Counted from the stretch's first letter, positions 1 through 12,230 are shown. The stretch: 64,000 nucleotides of DNA from Saccharina japonica (GCA_008828725.1 MEHQ01001039.1:305467-369466); one strand, 5' to 3'. The notes: generated by a model from the letters alone, not told the origin. A program made the numbers and translations.

Positions 1-1409
1 CCCATGTCCACTATCGCGTGCACCTCGCGACACCGACCGAGGTACGCACCCCCCCCCTGAACCCGTTGGGGGCCCACGAAAAACGACAAAAACTACGGCA
101 AGGGCGATCTTATCGTAACGTTTGGGAAGAACGTGTCGCAGTTACGAGATTTATCCACCATTCTTCGCGTGCACGCGCGCGTGCCGTGTATTTCTAGCTC
201 CTTACTTTGTAGGTTGGTCGCACTCCTTACCGCGGCAGCCCGGGCTGTCGGGCTGCTTTTGTGTAGCCGATGCCACAACAACCATCGTTTGTTTGTGTTA
301 GGCGAAATTTCCCCGAAGATTTTTAGCCACTGCTGCTGCTGTGTTGCAGGTGACCGTCCGCCCACTGGACTCGCTCGTAGAACTCATCGACGTTCGTTCG
401 CGCACTTCATGTGCTACTTGGGGGATCTGCCGTGGGTAACGCACGCGCGTGTCGAGTTTGCTCCTCTTCACCGCACTGTGCGTATGTATGTGCTTTTTAT
501 TAACAGGCGACGATAGGCAGCCCACTACTCCCCGAGATCAGCCCCGGGTGTGACTGCCTGAGGGATGAAGGGACGGTGCTTGGGCAGGCAGTCTCGCGGC
601 TGGGCAACGTAATCGACACGCGCACAGGTACATACCTGACACGTGCAACACCGAGTCTGGCGTGTTCCTTCGGTTGTGTAAGTAGGGTAGTAACATTAGA
701 CTTGGAGCCACGCCATATTATACGCTTTTTCTGTCGCAGTGCGATATATATATATCCCAAAATCAAATTCGTTCGCCCAACACCGAAACGCTGCTGCACG
801 TGCGGCATCGAAGAAATTTGCCTCGGCCGAATGATTCGCCCGCGGTAACGGGTAGGAGATGCTTTCTCTGACCCCCCCGATGCTTTTCCAGGTGACGCGT
901 TTCAATTTCTTACCAGGGAGACCGTGAGGAGCGTGGAGCTTCAGCCGGCAGGGGACGCACGAATCCCTCTGCCAGCAGAGGAGGCAAGAGCCGACACCCA
1001 GCCAGCACGGGTAGAAGAAGCCGACGCACAGCCAACACAGGAGGCAGGAGCAGACACTAGCCCCGGGCGGGAAGCCCCCCGGGTCGAGCCAACAGACACT
1101 CGCCCCGGGCGGGAAGCCCCCTGGGTCGAGCCTCGGCCAGAAGCGGAGGCGGCAGGGCAGCGAAGGTTTGCCTCCTGCAGGAATGCCTTGAGGGACTGGC
1201 GGCCCTCTCTCTGGGTCTCGTTACCTCTGGCGTCTGCTTTCACGATGTTCCTCACGCTCGTCACCATCGAAGGAACGCCGGTGAATTTATGGACGGTCTC
1301 GGCGGTAGTGGTCATTGTTGTCTTGTTGATCGTAGCCGGGGTAGCTGCGTGTTTCTGCTCCACAACAACGCCTGCAGGGCCGCAGAGGGGGGGCGAACAG
1401 GAAGTGTAG
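1..1409 (+). CDS. 3' part of a multi-exon gene; C-terminal two-pass membrane protein (unrecognised)
   Basis: Four exons can be joined in one frame: before 1 to 41, 350-431, 517-627 and 892-1409 (stop at 1407-1409). Junctions are GT-AG and phases agree (0, 1, 1). The visible 249 residues include a CATWGIC..CDC cysteine cluster, then a Pro/Glu/Ala-rich low-complexity stretch with a repeated PGREAP unit, then two hydrophobic segments (about residues 182-201 and 210-233) and a short polar tail. That suggests a membrane protein with its bulk N-terminal to the anchor. The 5' end lies outside the window. I do not recognise the family. An alternative reading that starts at GTG 924 was rejected because the upstream exons splice in frame. 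Exon boundaries are my inference; the donor at 432 and the acceptor before 517 are weak. Confidence 0.55.
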
Positions 1410-3689
1410 CGCGCCTACTGCGCGACGAAGTTAACAACGTTTATAAATGATTTTACTGAAAGTAAGCCCGCAGCTGTGAGTTCGACCCAAGGTTAATACA
1501 CCCAGCTTTGCAAGCCGCACTAATGTACCGGACTTACCCGGGTATGATATATGCACCAATCCGGTCGGAAATATAATCCCCGTTTAACATTACTATCGGA
1601 GTTCAAACGATGATTATATTCTCGGCCAGAATGGTATGTGAGAGGGGGGGGGGGGTCCTCATTTGTTGCTTGCCGTAGTCATTTGACCATTGACCACGCA
1701 TGCCTTTCGAGACTGAGATCCGTTCCCACTCCTAATAGAGACACCTCCAACAATTGGGGGTGGGGGATGAAAATCATGTACCTTGGTACGTATGATTATT
1801 TCTATTATTCTTATTATTATCACTTTGTTTTTCAGGAGACGTCGGTCGACGTTTTAAATCTCATGTGGTGTCGGCGAGGTGCCCCTCGTTCACACTATGT
1901 ATCGCTGTGGTAAAATTTTTGAATTGGTGCACGTAGAGCATGGCATGGGACACGTTCTTTTTCTTGTTTTTCTTGTGTTTTGATGACTCGAGCTACGAAA
2001 TGTTTTATCATGGAACCTTCAGTAGAAAGACGACGTGTGCGCAATTAGGACAAGACTTATTTGATCGTCTTGGCGCTGGGTTTGCTTGTGGTATGTTTAC
2101 ACTGTTTAAATTCAGATGCCTCCTGCGAATCGCAACGCCGCTCGCTCGTCCATCAGTCGCTGAATTGTATCGTCGTGCGTGTTTAACATCACGGAGGAAC
2201 ACAGGAGTCTAGTGTAAAGGAAACGTCAACACCAGCCGGCCGTCATTGTGTTCGGTTTGGTCTTCTCTTGCCCCCCCGCGTGGCCTTCGCGTCATATTCC
2301 CTACGTTTTCATTGTTAGTTTAGCGTCCGGCCCTTTTGTGTAAAAACACAAGGACAAGTTATTGGGCGGGGCAGTGGGGCACTTGAAGGCTCATTGTTTT
2401 TGTCGAATACCACATTGAGTGAAAGCCACAGGGAGTTGCTTGCTGTAAGTCGGCCGCCAGTGGGGGTTAAAGTGCGGGGTAAGCGACGCGTTTTACGATA
2501 GAGGCGTCCGTTTGTTTCGGCCGAGGCATTTTCTGATTGGCGGGGGGGGTTCCTCAACCCTTTTTCACTACTGTATACCTGGTATATACCGCAGGGTACA
2601 CAAACCTACTTTCGGCTCTAATTCCAAGTCTTTCGTCCCCACTGCTAAAAGGGCCAACTGAGGATATAACCCAATATCGTTTGAATCCCATGCATGGGGG
2701 CCGATGCAGAAAATTTCTCGCTGCATGCACCTCTACTGTAGATAGGCCATGGGACAATCCATCGGGTTATTAAACCTTCTTGGGGACTTCAAAGAGGAAA
2801 ATTGACGATACAAAAAAACGACGAATACAGCAGTAGTACGTACTGTAGTAATGGCCACCCCGTGATTGGGGGATGATGCACATTGCTGTTCGAGTTGTAT
2901 TGCAAGGAGTCGTTCGGGACGGGCACAGCAATGCCCTATACCCGAGCTGCTGCACGCGCTCACGCTGCTCGTAGACGGCTGAGGATACATTCAAGGCTGG
3001 ATTAATATCAAGGGACGTGCGCCAACCAAGTTAGTCCTTCACAACGACTAGAACCTTACCTAGTGGATGCACACGTTGGCCAATTTACCTCGTCGTTGTG
3101 GTATTCTGCGCAAATAATTCAACACACCCGTCGTTTTGATTTCCCCTGGCTGTCTTGCTTCTTGCAATACAGCACCTTCACCTGCATTTCCTCGATCGCC
3201 ACAAAACAGAAACATTTCAAAACAAAAAGGATGAGGATGGTGACTAAGCTACTAGTAGTCGGCCTACAATTCAGGCAATTTGTAACACTGTAAATTTGAC
3301 TTTAGAAGAGTCATGCTCTTGTCGTTGTACTCGTCCCCGAACGAACGACGCAGTGTAAGCAGATGTGCGATGACAGCAGGAGCAGCAACAACAGCACGAC
3401 TAGACCTATACAGATATGTTACGCGTTTGAAAGCGGAACACTCCCCTCTCTGTCATGCTCGTGATAAGTCGACCGTCGACTGTGCTCAGCAGAGTCACCA
3501 TCATGCCGGAAAAATCAAGACGTAGCAGGTTGAATATCCTACAGCAGTAGCAACATACATATACGCTCGCTATACGTCTCCGGGCTTGGACGCGAACGCG
3601 TTATCGCGCCTCCCCCGTTCGGGGAAATGCCTGCGCGCCCTGCAACGTCATAGTACCCTCCCTCGGGCCACAACTTTCTGCTTCTGTTT
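1410..3689. other. Intergenic; no supported gene
   Basis: Only short random-looking ORFs are present. About 2618-2665 resembles the right half of the TTAA-type palindromic MITE described near 46 kb (motif TTCCAAG..TTYGTCCCC followed by CTAAAAGGG). A copy of the 9-base palindrome TACCTGGTA is at about 2577. Nothing else was recognised. Confidence 0.4.
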
Positions 3690-4772
3690 TTAGGCTGCGC
3701 TCGCTCCGGTGTAGACGGGGGTGTCGTACAGTGGGTTGAATCGCGAGGGTATAAGGCAGAGACAGTAGTCTCCCTCTCCAACTCTGTCGCTGGCGCAGGG
3801 AGTTTGAGAGGCGTCTTCGACACAGCTTGCCAGCTCGTTGAACATGCCAGAGACCTTTCGCACCAACGCTTGTTCAGTCATGCTCGCTAAGCCCGCCTCC
3901 TCCCGAGCGTTTTGCATGGTGTCCACGCCGTCTTCTAAATGCACAAGCTCACCATTTTTCAGTTTTCTTAAGGAGTCAAGTATCACCACGCGCTCTGTAA
4001 ACGCCTCCGTGTTCTTCCTGTGTGCTGGACTGTATAGGTCAAGGAGGTTCAGGTACCCCTCGATCGTCGATTTGTCTCCCCGGAAAACTATGGGTCCTTT
4101 CCTGATGCCCTCCGCGTGGCACGCGTTGCACATCCAACTGTCCGAGGCCAACGTACCGCCTGTTTCGCGCAGGCGTTGGCATTTGGCGTGCACCGACGAA
4201 AAATAACGCTGGTGCAGGCGTACCGAGGTGCCCGGTCTCCTCCAGTATCGGACAGCAGAAGACACCCAACAGACAGCGCACCGCCTCGGACTCTTTACCT
4301 GCCACTTAACCACCATCCCAAAGAAGCAGTTCCCTCTATTGCAGAAGCAGTTGTCCCTGGAAGGTCGAAACCCTTGGTTGACGGCAGTGCTGGGTGGGGT
4401 CGGCTTCGCCATTTCATGCGACCAAAGTTCAGCAGCGTCGGCCACCGCCTCGTCTGATTGAAAGTGTTTCCAGTTATTACCCCTATCGCCACACTGTGTA
4501 CATGGTAAGCGGCACGCGGAGCACACGGGGACCCCCTCCGCACTTTCCTCGCCGCAGGTATCTCGACCACATGCCGGCTTGACCCCGCGTCTCTTTTTCC
4601 TCTTTGGCGGCACACGATCTGAGGCTGGCAGGGCGCGTGACGTGGGCGATGGACGAGCGTCGCTCTGGTTTGACCAACGACGCCGCGTTGAATAGCCGGA
4701 TGCCGTGGTAGAGCTTCGCGTGGATACCTTACCGGTGCTGTCACGGGGCGTTTCTTCGACCTTGACCAACAC
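3690..4772 (-). CDS. Cysteine-rich putative zinc-binding protein, 360 aa, unrecognised
   Basis: A single open frame of 360 codons starts at ATG 4772. The N-terminal 60 residues are Ser/Thr/Arg-rich and end in a basic KRKKRR block (about 57-62) that could be a nuclear localisation signal. Paired cysteines follow: CxxC at 84-87, 91-94, 165-168 and 215-218, with further Cys at 68, 73, 142, 144, 149 and 198, a pattern typical of treble-clef or PHD/RING-like zinc sites. The part after residue 230 is charged and probably helical. I cannot assign a family. The last ~40 residues are less convincing, because a competing reading frame opens at 3823, so an intron or frameshift near 3820 is possible. It could be a host gene or an ORF carried by a transposable element. 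Confidence 0.45.
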   Translation of the reverse strand: MLVKVEETPRDSTGKVSTRSSTTASGYSTRRRWSNQSDARPSPTSRALPASDRVPPKRKKRRGVKPACGRDTCGEESAEGVPVCSACRLPCTQCGDRGNNWKHFQSDEAVADAAELWSHEMAKPTPPSTAVNQGFRPSRDNCFCNRGNCFFGMVVKWQVKSPRRCAVCWVSSAVRYWRRPGTSVRLHQRYFSSVHAKCQRLRETGGTLASDSWMCNACHAEGIRKGPIVFRGDKSTIEGYLNLLDLYSPAHRKNTEAFTERVVILDSLRKLKNGELVHLEDGVDTMQNAREEAGLASMTEQALVRKVSGMFNELASCVEDASQTPCASDRVGEGDYCLCLIPSRFNPLYDTPVYTGASAA

Positions 4773-7609
4773 TAGGCCGCCACCTGTGGGCGGGAGAGGA
4801 CATCTTCGTTAAGGATTTCCGCTCACCTTTTAAGGACAAAATCGACACCACAAATACACGCTTTACAAATAAAAACGACTCGTGTTACAGTAACTATTAA
4901 ATCGGTCTACAGTAATGAACAAATGACGTACACGTACTATTTTAAACAATGTCGTAGCTTTCAAATGGGACATAGAGCACGCGCGGACGACGTATCATGC
5001 AGCTCGCAAAATCTGACTGTCAAGTCAACCACTCAATTGGTCGAACTCACAGCTAACGAGTTTGTAGTAATTTGATAAAATATAAAAATGCGTGCTACCT
5101 ACAGAGGTGAGTGGGACAGAGTTACCAAAACAAAACAAGGCTCCGTAGGCTTCACGGCGGTCGTGTACGTTGAAGTCGCTGCGACTAATTGCCATCAGTC
5201 ACCTTACAGCTGAGCCACAACTCGATATGTACCGGGTACATAAATAAATAAATAAAAACAACAGCTGTGAGATCGAGGATTTAGTCGAAACTCATCTTTG
5301 CTAGCTGGGTGTAATACTTCGATCGCGCGCACTTAGGGTTTTATATGTCCTCATGCAGGATGTGAATCCCGTATGAGGGGGATACAATCTGAGGCTGTAG
5401 AATTCAGGAAGCGTGTGTCTATTTGTGGGGGGGGGGGGATAAAATAACAAGATGAAATATAAACTAAATAGTCTGAAATAAACATACTATAGTGTTCCGA
5501 CGAGTTGACGTGATAGAGTGGTCTACTATTAATAGCGTAAGCCACCTGACGCCAATATCTGTACGGGGTACAAGGTTTTCCTTTGGAGTGGTTGTAAGAT
5601 GGGAGTTGATTCATGCACGAATACAATTTGCTTGTGGTTGGGTTTGGGCTAGTCCGCCAAAAATTACAGTCGTATGGGGGATTACAGTAGTGTGGCTACA
5701 ACGAGTTTCAATTCTACAGTATATTAATTAAAAGCTAGCCTATACAGCAAACCGTCCAAATGCCGGCGACGCAAGAGAAGTACACAGTACCTCAGCAGTA
5801 GTAGCAGAGCAGAAACAAACAATACAAAGCGGCAGCCTATACTGCTGTGGTGGTCCATGGACGAGTCGACAATGTGTACCACCAGCTTTTTCATCAGATC
5901 GGAAGACAACAAAACACTTTGCCCTCGTACATAGAGGCCGTGTACGTACTGTATGAGACTCGTACTCTGTGGAACGTACTTTGTACGGGTACGACTTGTT
6001 TACTTTTTATTATTTTACAGAGAATTTCCAGTGGATTTCCCGATTTCCTGTAAAATAATTAAAAAAGCGTGCGCAGATAAAAAGTCCAAAAAAAAAGTCT
6101 TCACCTGGCAAGTAACTACTGTGCGCTACAGCACTATGAGGCTGACGGTCTATGATGCGCACAGCAGCAGCAACACAGCAGTATGAACGCATACGAGCAC
6201 GCAATACAGTAGTTCTGTCCAGTAACTCAGCAGTAGTAGCAGAGCAGCAACAAACAATACAAAGCGGCAGCCTATTTCGTGTGCCCGAACTCCGAAAATG
6301 AATAATTAACTCTAATTCCGGAAAGTGCCAAAACGAGCAATCCATTCACCGGGCAAGAAACTACTGTACGCTACTACACCACTATCTGACGATCTGTGAT
6401 TTGTACCGTAACAGCGCAGCAATAAACGCATACTCGTATGATCTTCCGCCTGAGCTACCGTCGCAGAAGTTGACTGAGTACTGGTGCTTGCTGTGCTGCA
6501 GTACAGCAGCAGCAGCAGCAGTACGCCATGAGCTCTGCCTGATAGTCTGTATGATGGTGTCTCTCTCTACACCCACAAAAAGCCGGTTGTGCAGCTATAC
6601 ACCATGAGCTCTTCTATCTGATAGTATGTATGCTGGTGTCTCTCCCTGGTTGTGCTGTATAAATGCCGGCCATCGAGCGACGGCAGTACGTCGTGGTGGT
6701 TGCGCACCAGAGCGCCCGCTGCTTCCGCCCATTGCTGCTGCTGCTGCAAATAGCCCCCACGCCCTGCTGCACGTAGCTCCCGCGCCCAGAGCAACATTAC
6801 TTAGGCATGCGCTATCGCAGCAACAGTTGATCTTGTGCTGCTGATGCACATCATCAGCTCTGTCTGATGATCTGTTTGACGATGTCTCCAGCGAAGCAGT
6901 TGGCAGCGAAGCGCTGCTGCTGCTACTGTTGAAATGCCTGCCATGCTCTGCCGTGCGTTGTCGTCGTTGCCGACAAACCTGAAGTACGGGCTATAGACTA
7001 GTCGTGCTGCTGCCAGCAAAAAAGTGAAAAGCTAAAAGCTATTTCGAAGCTGTCAATCGAAAGTTGGGCCCTTTGTCGCGAAGAAGAGCTGTCTTACGGT
7101 CCACTCGTAACTAACGACCGATCCACGTCGACGTAACTTTTAATAGTATTTATGTTTATCGTGCGTACTACGTACGGATTTTATGTTTACAACTTATTTG
7201 TATATACAGCGCCGAGCTTCGTGCTTCAACCGACAAGCTACGTAATACCTTTTCATGAGCACCGTTTTACTTTATGTAGCAAGCTCTCTGGCTGCAAAAT
7301 AGTTAGGTCAATCGCCACGTCAAGCATGAACGGAAAACGTGCATGCGAAATTCGCAACGCGCGCCTGCCTCGTGACTCGCATGTGGCTACCGGTGTACGA
7401 GTTGAGTTACGGTAGGAGAGCTACAGCGCCCTGTTAGGGAAGTACGCTATTCATCATGGTTGATGTTGCCCAATTTTCAACTTGCTGTAGTTTGTGCCAA
7501 CCAGCGGTTCGGCCACGGCTCCGCCCGTGGCGCTAGCCCTGCGTTGCCTATAGTAGTATGAAGGTGTACATACATATGCATGGTACGGTATTACTCGTAG
7601 TGTGCTAAG
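4773..7609. other. Intergenic with diverged local duplications
   Basis: No gene is supported. Two direct repeat pairs are visible: about 5791-5843 with 6228-6280 (both contain AGCAGTAGTAGCAGAGCAG), and about 6108-6195 with 6354-6440. About 6526-6590, 6601-6660 and 6847-6895 are diverged copies of a ~75-bp unit with a CATGAGCTCT..CTGATAGT core. CAG/CTG runs occur at 6505-6525 and 6738-6750, and a G-run at about 5408. Confidence 0.4.
5251..5381 (+). repeat. Dispersed ~130-bp repeat, copy 1
   Basis: Nearly identical to 15650-15785 on the same strand. The shared block runs from CAACAGCTGTGAG through GTCGAAACTCATCTTTGC and TATATGTCCTCATG to CCCGTATGAGGG, with about ten substitutions. No coding potential or terminal repeats were seen, so the element class is unknown. 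Confidence 0.75.
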
Positions 7610-8990
7610 ATGTACCACTCTGAACGGGAATGTAAGGACCACCGTGCGGGGCGGTATCAACCAGGGGAATGTCCGTTTTTGTCCCCGGGCTATTGGAGTT
7701 GTACATGTCCGGAAGGATTTCGATCAGGAGATGGGGCTTTGTCATCCCCGGGTACGGCGGGGTATCGGCATGCAGCGAAACCTGAAATCAGTCAGTAGCG
7801 TTGGGGTTTCCACATATTGCGGCGCGGCATCGACCCAAGGGATGTCCGTTTTCGTCCTCGGGTTGTTACAGTTGTAGATGTATGGACGTACTTCTGATCC
7901 GGGGATAGGGCCTTATTGTCCCCGGGCGCGACGGGACCTCGACGTTGTCCCAAGGGGAAATTCTCGCCGCACGCTGCCTCCATGGAACTCTGCCAATGAT
8001 AAAAGCAGCCAGCAGCCGATGGGGCTGGGGTTTCCACACATCCCGCGGCAGTATCGACCCGGGGATGTCCGTTTTCGTCCCCGCGTTGATGGGGTTGCAG
8101 ATGTATGGAAGGATTTCTGATCCGGGGATGGAACCTTATTGTCTCCGTGTGCGGCGGGACCTCGACGTTGTCCGGAGGGGCAACTTTCGCCGCGCGCTGG
8201 CTCCATGAGCCTCAGCCAAATATGAAATCAGCCAATGGGGTTCGGGTTTCCACACCTTGCGGGGCGGTATTGATCCGGGGGGTGTCCGTTTTCGTCACCG
8301 GGTTGTTCGAATTGTAGATGTATGGAAGGAGTTCCGATCCGGGTAAAGAACCTTATCGTCCCCCGGTGCGGCGGAAACCCGACGTTGCCCCAAGCCGAAC
8401 TCTCGCCGGGCGATAGCTCCATTAGCCCTGCCAATAAGGAATCAGCCCGTGGGGGTGGGGTCTCCACACCTTGAGGGGCGGCATCGACCCAGGGGGTGTC
8501 CGCTTTTGTCTCCGGGTTGTTGGAGTTGTAGATGGATGGAAGTATGTCTGACCCGGCCCGGGCATCCGGACATAGGACCTTATCGTCCCCAGGCGCGCCG
8601 GGACCCCGACTTTGTCCCGAGGAGCAACTCTCGCCGCACGCAAGATCCATTAGCCCTACCAATCAGAAATCAGCCTTGTGGGGGTAGGGTTTCCACACCT
8701 TGTGGGAAGGTATCGACCCGGGGGGTATCCATTTTCTTCCCCGGCTTATTGGAGTTGTAGATACATGGAAGGATTTATGATCCGGGGATGGGAATCTATC
8801 GTCCCCGTGTGCGCTGGCTCCATGAGCCCCACCCAATCAGTGATCAGCCGATGGGAGTGGGGTTTCCACACCATGCGGCGCGGTGTCTATCCGGGAGATC
8901 GCCGTGCTTGTCTCCGTTTTGTTGGAGTTGTAGAGATATGGAGGGGATCTTGATCTTGGGATGGGACCCTACCCTCCCTGGGTATGGTGG
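7610..8990 (+). repeat. Tandem satellite array, about seven units of 170-230 bp
   Basis: A unit containing GGTTTCCACACC..CGGCATCGACCC..GTCCGTTTTCGTC..GTTGTAGATGTATGGAAGG..GATCCGGGGATGG..CTTATCGTCCCC recurs. The GTCCGTTTT landmark falls at 7671, 7844, 8067, 8284, 8498, 8727 and about 8898 (spacings 173, 223, 217, 214, 229 and 171). Units are diverged by substitutions and small indels, so the array is old. Several overlapping ORFs on both strands inside it repeat the same peptide and are products of the repeat rather than genes. Confidence 0.85.
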
Positions 8991-9118
8991 AACCCGGTTG
9001 GCTCTCTTTTTGCTCCAATCTTCTGGAAAGAGCCAGCGGCCTCTGGCATGGATTTGGCCAACCAATCAGTTGCTATACTTCCGATTCAAAATTGTAAGCC
9101 AGCAGCTAGGCTGGCTAG

Positions 9119-9480
9119 ATGGCTGTCATAATTGCCTCGGGATCGTGCCACGGCAACGGCTTGGCGCGGCATGGGTCACGGTGTTCTGCTGCTGCTGCTG
9201 TCTTCTGCTGCTGCTGCTGCCAATTTCCTGTTCGATGTTTGATGCTGGATGCAGGTCGTGGTGAATTCCGCCGAGCTGCACTGCTACAATCGACCAATGG
9301 GCTGCCTGTTTCTTAATTTGAACTGTAATAACGCCAGAAGCAACGCTGGTTTCTGCCTCAATCGGCCAATGAGATGCCTGCTTCTTAATCTGCACTGTGA
9401 TACAGCCAGAAGAATGCCTCGGGATTGTGCCACGGGCACGGCTCGGCACGGCAAGCGACCCGGTGTTCTGCGGGTTGTCA
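9119..9480. repeat. Nested direct repeats with CTG run
   Basis: About 9130-9195 is repeated at 9411-9475 (ATTGCCTCGGGATCGTGCCACGG-type block ending GGTGTTCTGC). Between them, 9287-9342 and 9359-9414 are another tandem pair (ATCGACCAATGGGCTGCCTG-type). A CTG tract lies at 9188-9222. No gene is supported. Confidence 0.65.
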
Positions 9481-9835
9481 CCCAGCCTCCCTAACCATCG
9501 GGCAAGGCGGGACTGAAGAGCTCAGGATAGCGTTACTCAATTACAGACAGGCAGGCAGACAGACAGAATAGCAGCATTTACGAATATAGATAGATGAAAG
9601 GATCTGCATGCTGTCTGCACTACGGATGCATGTCGCCCCCGTGCGCGGCCTTTCACAGCGTGCCGGGTTACGGCTTCTGTTGTACACCACCTTCATCACT
9701 TTGCACGATCACAGGGCCAGCTGAGAGGTCCCCCGAATTGGTCGATACTCAACTTGGCAAGCTGCGTAACACATTGGCTACGAGTATTGTAAGACAAGTT
9801 CCACTCCGTACTTCTGATCTCCCTTGACCAAATAC

Positions 9836-9962
9836 CTGGTTCCCCCCGAAATATGTTGTCGACGCCCACATCCAGGTTGTCTGCCTCCGGCGAAAGGTAG
9901 GCACCATCCTCGTGATGAACAGTAGCATCCTCGATTTTAACGTGACTCCCCATTGGGGTGGG
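9836..9962 (-). pseudogene. Exon-like fragment, unrecognised
   Basis: On the minus strand a polypyrimidine tract plus TTTTGCAG acceptor (just above 9962) leads into about 42 codons reading PTPMGSHVKIEDATVHHEDG and onward, ending at a possible GTATTT donor below 9836. Composition and codon use look protein-like and the acceptor is strong. No further convincing exons were found on either side, so it may be an isolated exon, a relic or chance. Confidence 0.25.
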
Positions 9963-10949
9963 CTGCAAAACAAAAGACGGGAGGGATAGTGTAAATGTGA
10001 AAACCCTTGCAGTAAGGAGTCGAGGAATACCGTTGTACATGCGTGTTGACTTCACGTTAAACCGTTCTCCTTGCCCGACGACAATCAGCACGCCCGGTAT
10101 CCGCACTGATGTTCTTAATCCAAAGAGATAAAAGCCGTATCATATATATGTGGGTCACAAACTACGAGAGCGAGAAAATAACAGGAGTCGCAAGGAAAAG
10201 GAGGCTTAGTCAACAAATTACATGCCACACATAGCGGACACGAGAGAGCACACCACGAACCAACTAAGCAAGAAAACACAATAAAATATGCACGATAAAT
10301 CTATATATTAAAGATAAAAATAACCACCGAAATAAGCAAAAAGAGGCAGAGCTATGGTGGAGACAAGAACTAAGAAAACGAGAAAAAAACGATGGGCCGA
10401 GTCGGGTCGGGCCGGCCCACCACATTTTCAAAATACTCGGCCCGGCCCGGGCCGGCCCATTACAACTTTCAGATCGACCCAGCCCGGCCCTGCCCAGTCC
10501 GGCCCGGAACACCGGCTCATGACAAGCCCTGCAATACATACAAGAGAAACAATAACAATGGAACAAGCAAGCAGACGCACAACTGTGGTGGAGACAGGAA
10601 AGAAGAACACGAGACCACAAGAAGAGAAACAACTGCTGCGCAAAATAAGGCAATACGTAGAGGGAGAGAAACACAGGAAATACATACCAAGAGAAAGAAG
10701 AAAAAACAGAACACGACATCAGGAAGCAGCAGCTTTTTAGGTCCCGCCCGCTATATATAGGCGAACTGGAACTTTGCCACACGATCTGCAATCTCCTTCT
10801 TTCTCTCTTCGGCAGCATTGCCAATACTGCTGTCGCGCCCCCCCCCCCCTCCGTCTCTCTCTCGCGTCTTCCGTTCCAGCATTGTAGGGAAGCGAGGGCC
10901 TATGGTCACACAACTACCGCCATGCATTACATGAGTACCCTCCCCCCCC
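9963..10949. other. Intergenic, simple and GC-palindromic sequence
   Basis: About 10352-10385 and 10585-10615 share a TGGTGGAGACA..GAAGAAAACGAG block. 10430-10510 is a run of GGCCCGGCCC palindromes that reads open on both strands. The 186-codon minus ORF across it is judged an artefact of this composition. A C-run lies at 10839-10851, and 10880-10940 is a partial copy of the R1 dispersed repeat. Confidence 0.4.
10880..10940 (-). repeat. R1 dispersed repeat, partial copy
   Basis: Matches the reverse complement of the R1 family (TGCATGGCCGTAGTCGTATG, then ACCATAGACCCTCGCATCCC) seen six more times inside the helicase gene. As in the other copies, the 5' side of R1 faces a G-run (C-run on the plus strand at 10935-10952). 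It lies just downstream of the LINE relic. Confidence 0.6.
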
Positions 10950-12230
10950 CCTCGTTTCCCTTTGGTGCCACTCTTGACACCCTCTACTGCCTTCGCGCTG
11001 CGTAGCCAGTTCTTCTCCGCCCCTTCCCTTTGTGTCACCTCTACCCATAAAACGTGCCGCTGCTTCGAGTACCCCCCGGTACCACTTGCCCCCCCCCTTA
11101 GACGCAGTGTACCACAACACAGTATGGATTCCGAACACCAACAGTGAAGAGCAGGCCGTGGATCCCTCGGTGGCTCGACAACACTTGGAGTTCGCCCCGC
11201 GATAGACATCGGCACTAGTCCGTTTATGGTCGGTCTGCTCCCGGTTTCTCCCCGCCGGACATCGTTCCGGACTCACTCGACTGGGTAGTCGCACATTTCT
11301 TCCGTTGTACGGCCCCCGCAAACAAACAATCGGCGTTTTCAGGTGGTCCATCTCAATGCTCTCGCACTGCTGTGCCTTCGTAAGATCCTTGTGGTACGAC
11401 ATGAAGTAGTCGGTGCGTTGTCGGCGCCGGAAACAAACGGTCCGTAGGAGGAGTTCAGGTGTGCCGTTCGGAGCTGCTGAGCGAAGTGTTCCTGGCCGAG
11501 GGACCACGTCACACACCCGCACAGCAGGGTCTCCATCGCCTCGACCTTTGTCACATACGGGCTTCAATGGTGGACGGCGCGGTCGGCCTGCCTACCCTCA
11601 AGCTCCCAACTGAACCCCTTCATAACTGCACTCAAACTTTTGGGGACGTTCTACTTAGACGTTAGAGCCGTATAATTATTGCAGCACCAGCGCGAGTCGG
11701 ATCCATCGTTTCATCTCAGGCGTGAATGAAGTCGGCGCTTCTGTCGGCAGTGCCGACCAGATGTAAAAACTGGGTTGTCTGTCTTTACCTCCTGGGCTGC
11801 TGCTGCGCTGACGAAGGAATAGGTTCGGTGTGTCGGCAATGCGGTGTTCGTACGAGTAGCAGCATGGTATCTGTCTTCTTCTTCCGACACCGTGAGGCCG
11901 GCTGCTTAGAAGACGGTTGCAATCACTATGATAATATCTGCACGGCCGTTCGCCGGCTGAGAGGCAACGCCTATCTCGTCGACGTTTGGTATACCCCGCA
12001 CTGCCCTTCGTAGAGGTATGCCCGTAGCGCCTTGGTGTTTCCCCCCTAACTCGCTATCCTGGAGGTGAAGTCAATGCCTCAGAACGACGCCATTCGTATC
12101 TCGTAAATCGTTTACATACCATATCGACGATTGCCGCAGCGGCGGAATATGTCGTTCATCAGCAGAGGCGACAGCACACAGCCTTGGCGCAGCCCTCGGT
12201 GACGCCAAACGACCCCTTTTCAGCTACGAG
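10950..12230 (-). mobile_element. Degenerate non-LTR retrotransposon (LINE) reverse transcriptase, family A
   Basis: Read on the minus strand from 12,230 downward, three frames together give hallmarks of a LINE RT. First is GLRQGCVLSPLL (finger/palm entry, about 12.18-12.21 kb), then a catalytic-loop region now reading YVDE or IPNVDE instead of YADD (about 11.98 kb), then GLTVSE. Next comes ETLLCGCVTWSL (about 11.5 kb), then FRRRQRTDY..MSY and CESIEM, then the C-terminal RATEGSTACSSLLVFG and GGKWYRGVLEAAARFM (about 11.0-11.2 kb). Frameshifts, stops and the altered catalytic motif mean it is dead. The N-terminal endonuclease part was not found. Boundaries are approximate; an R1 copy follows its 3' end. 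Confidence 0.75.

Noticed and set aside
924-1409. Stand-alone 161-aa gene starting at 924
   Set aside because: The start would be GTG, and the frame is better explained as part of the last exon (892-1409) of a spliced gene entering from the left.
7610-8990. Regular repeats suggesting a CRISPR-like array
   Set aside because: Units are long (170-230 bp), diverged and without unique spacers; ordinary eukaryotic satellite.
10264-10824. 186-codon Cys/Phe/Leu-rich minus ORF
   Set aside because: Spans GGCCCGGCCC palindromes and duplicated blocks; composition artefact.
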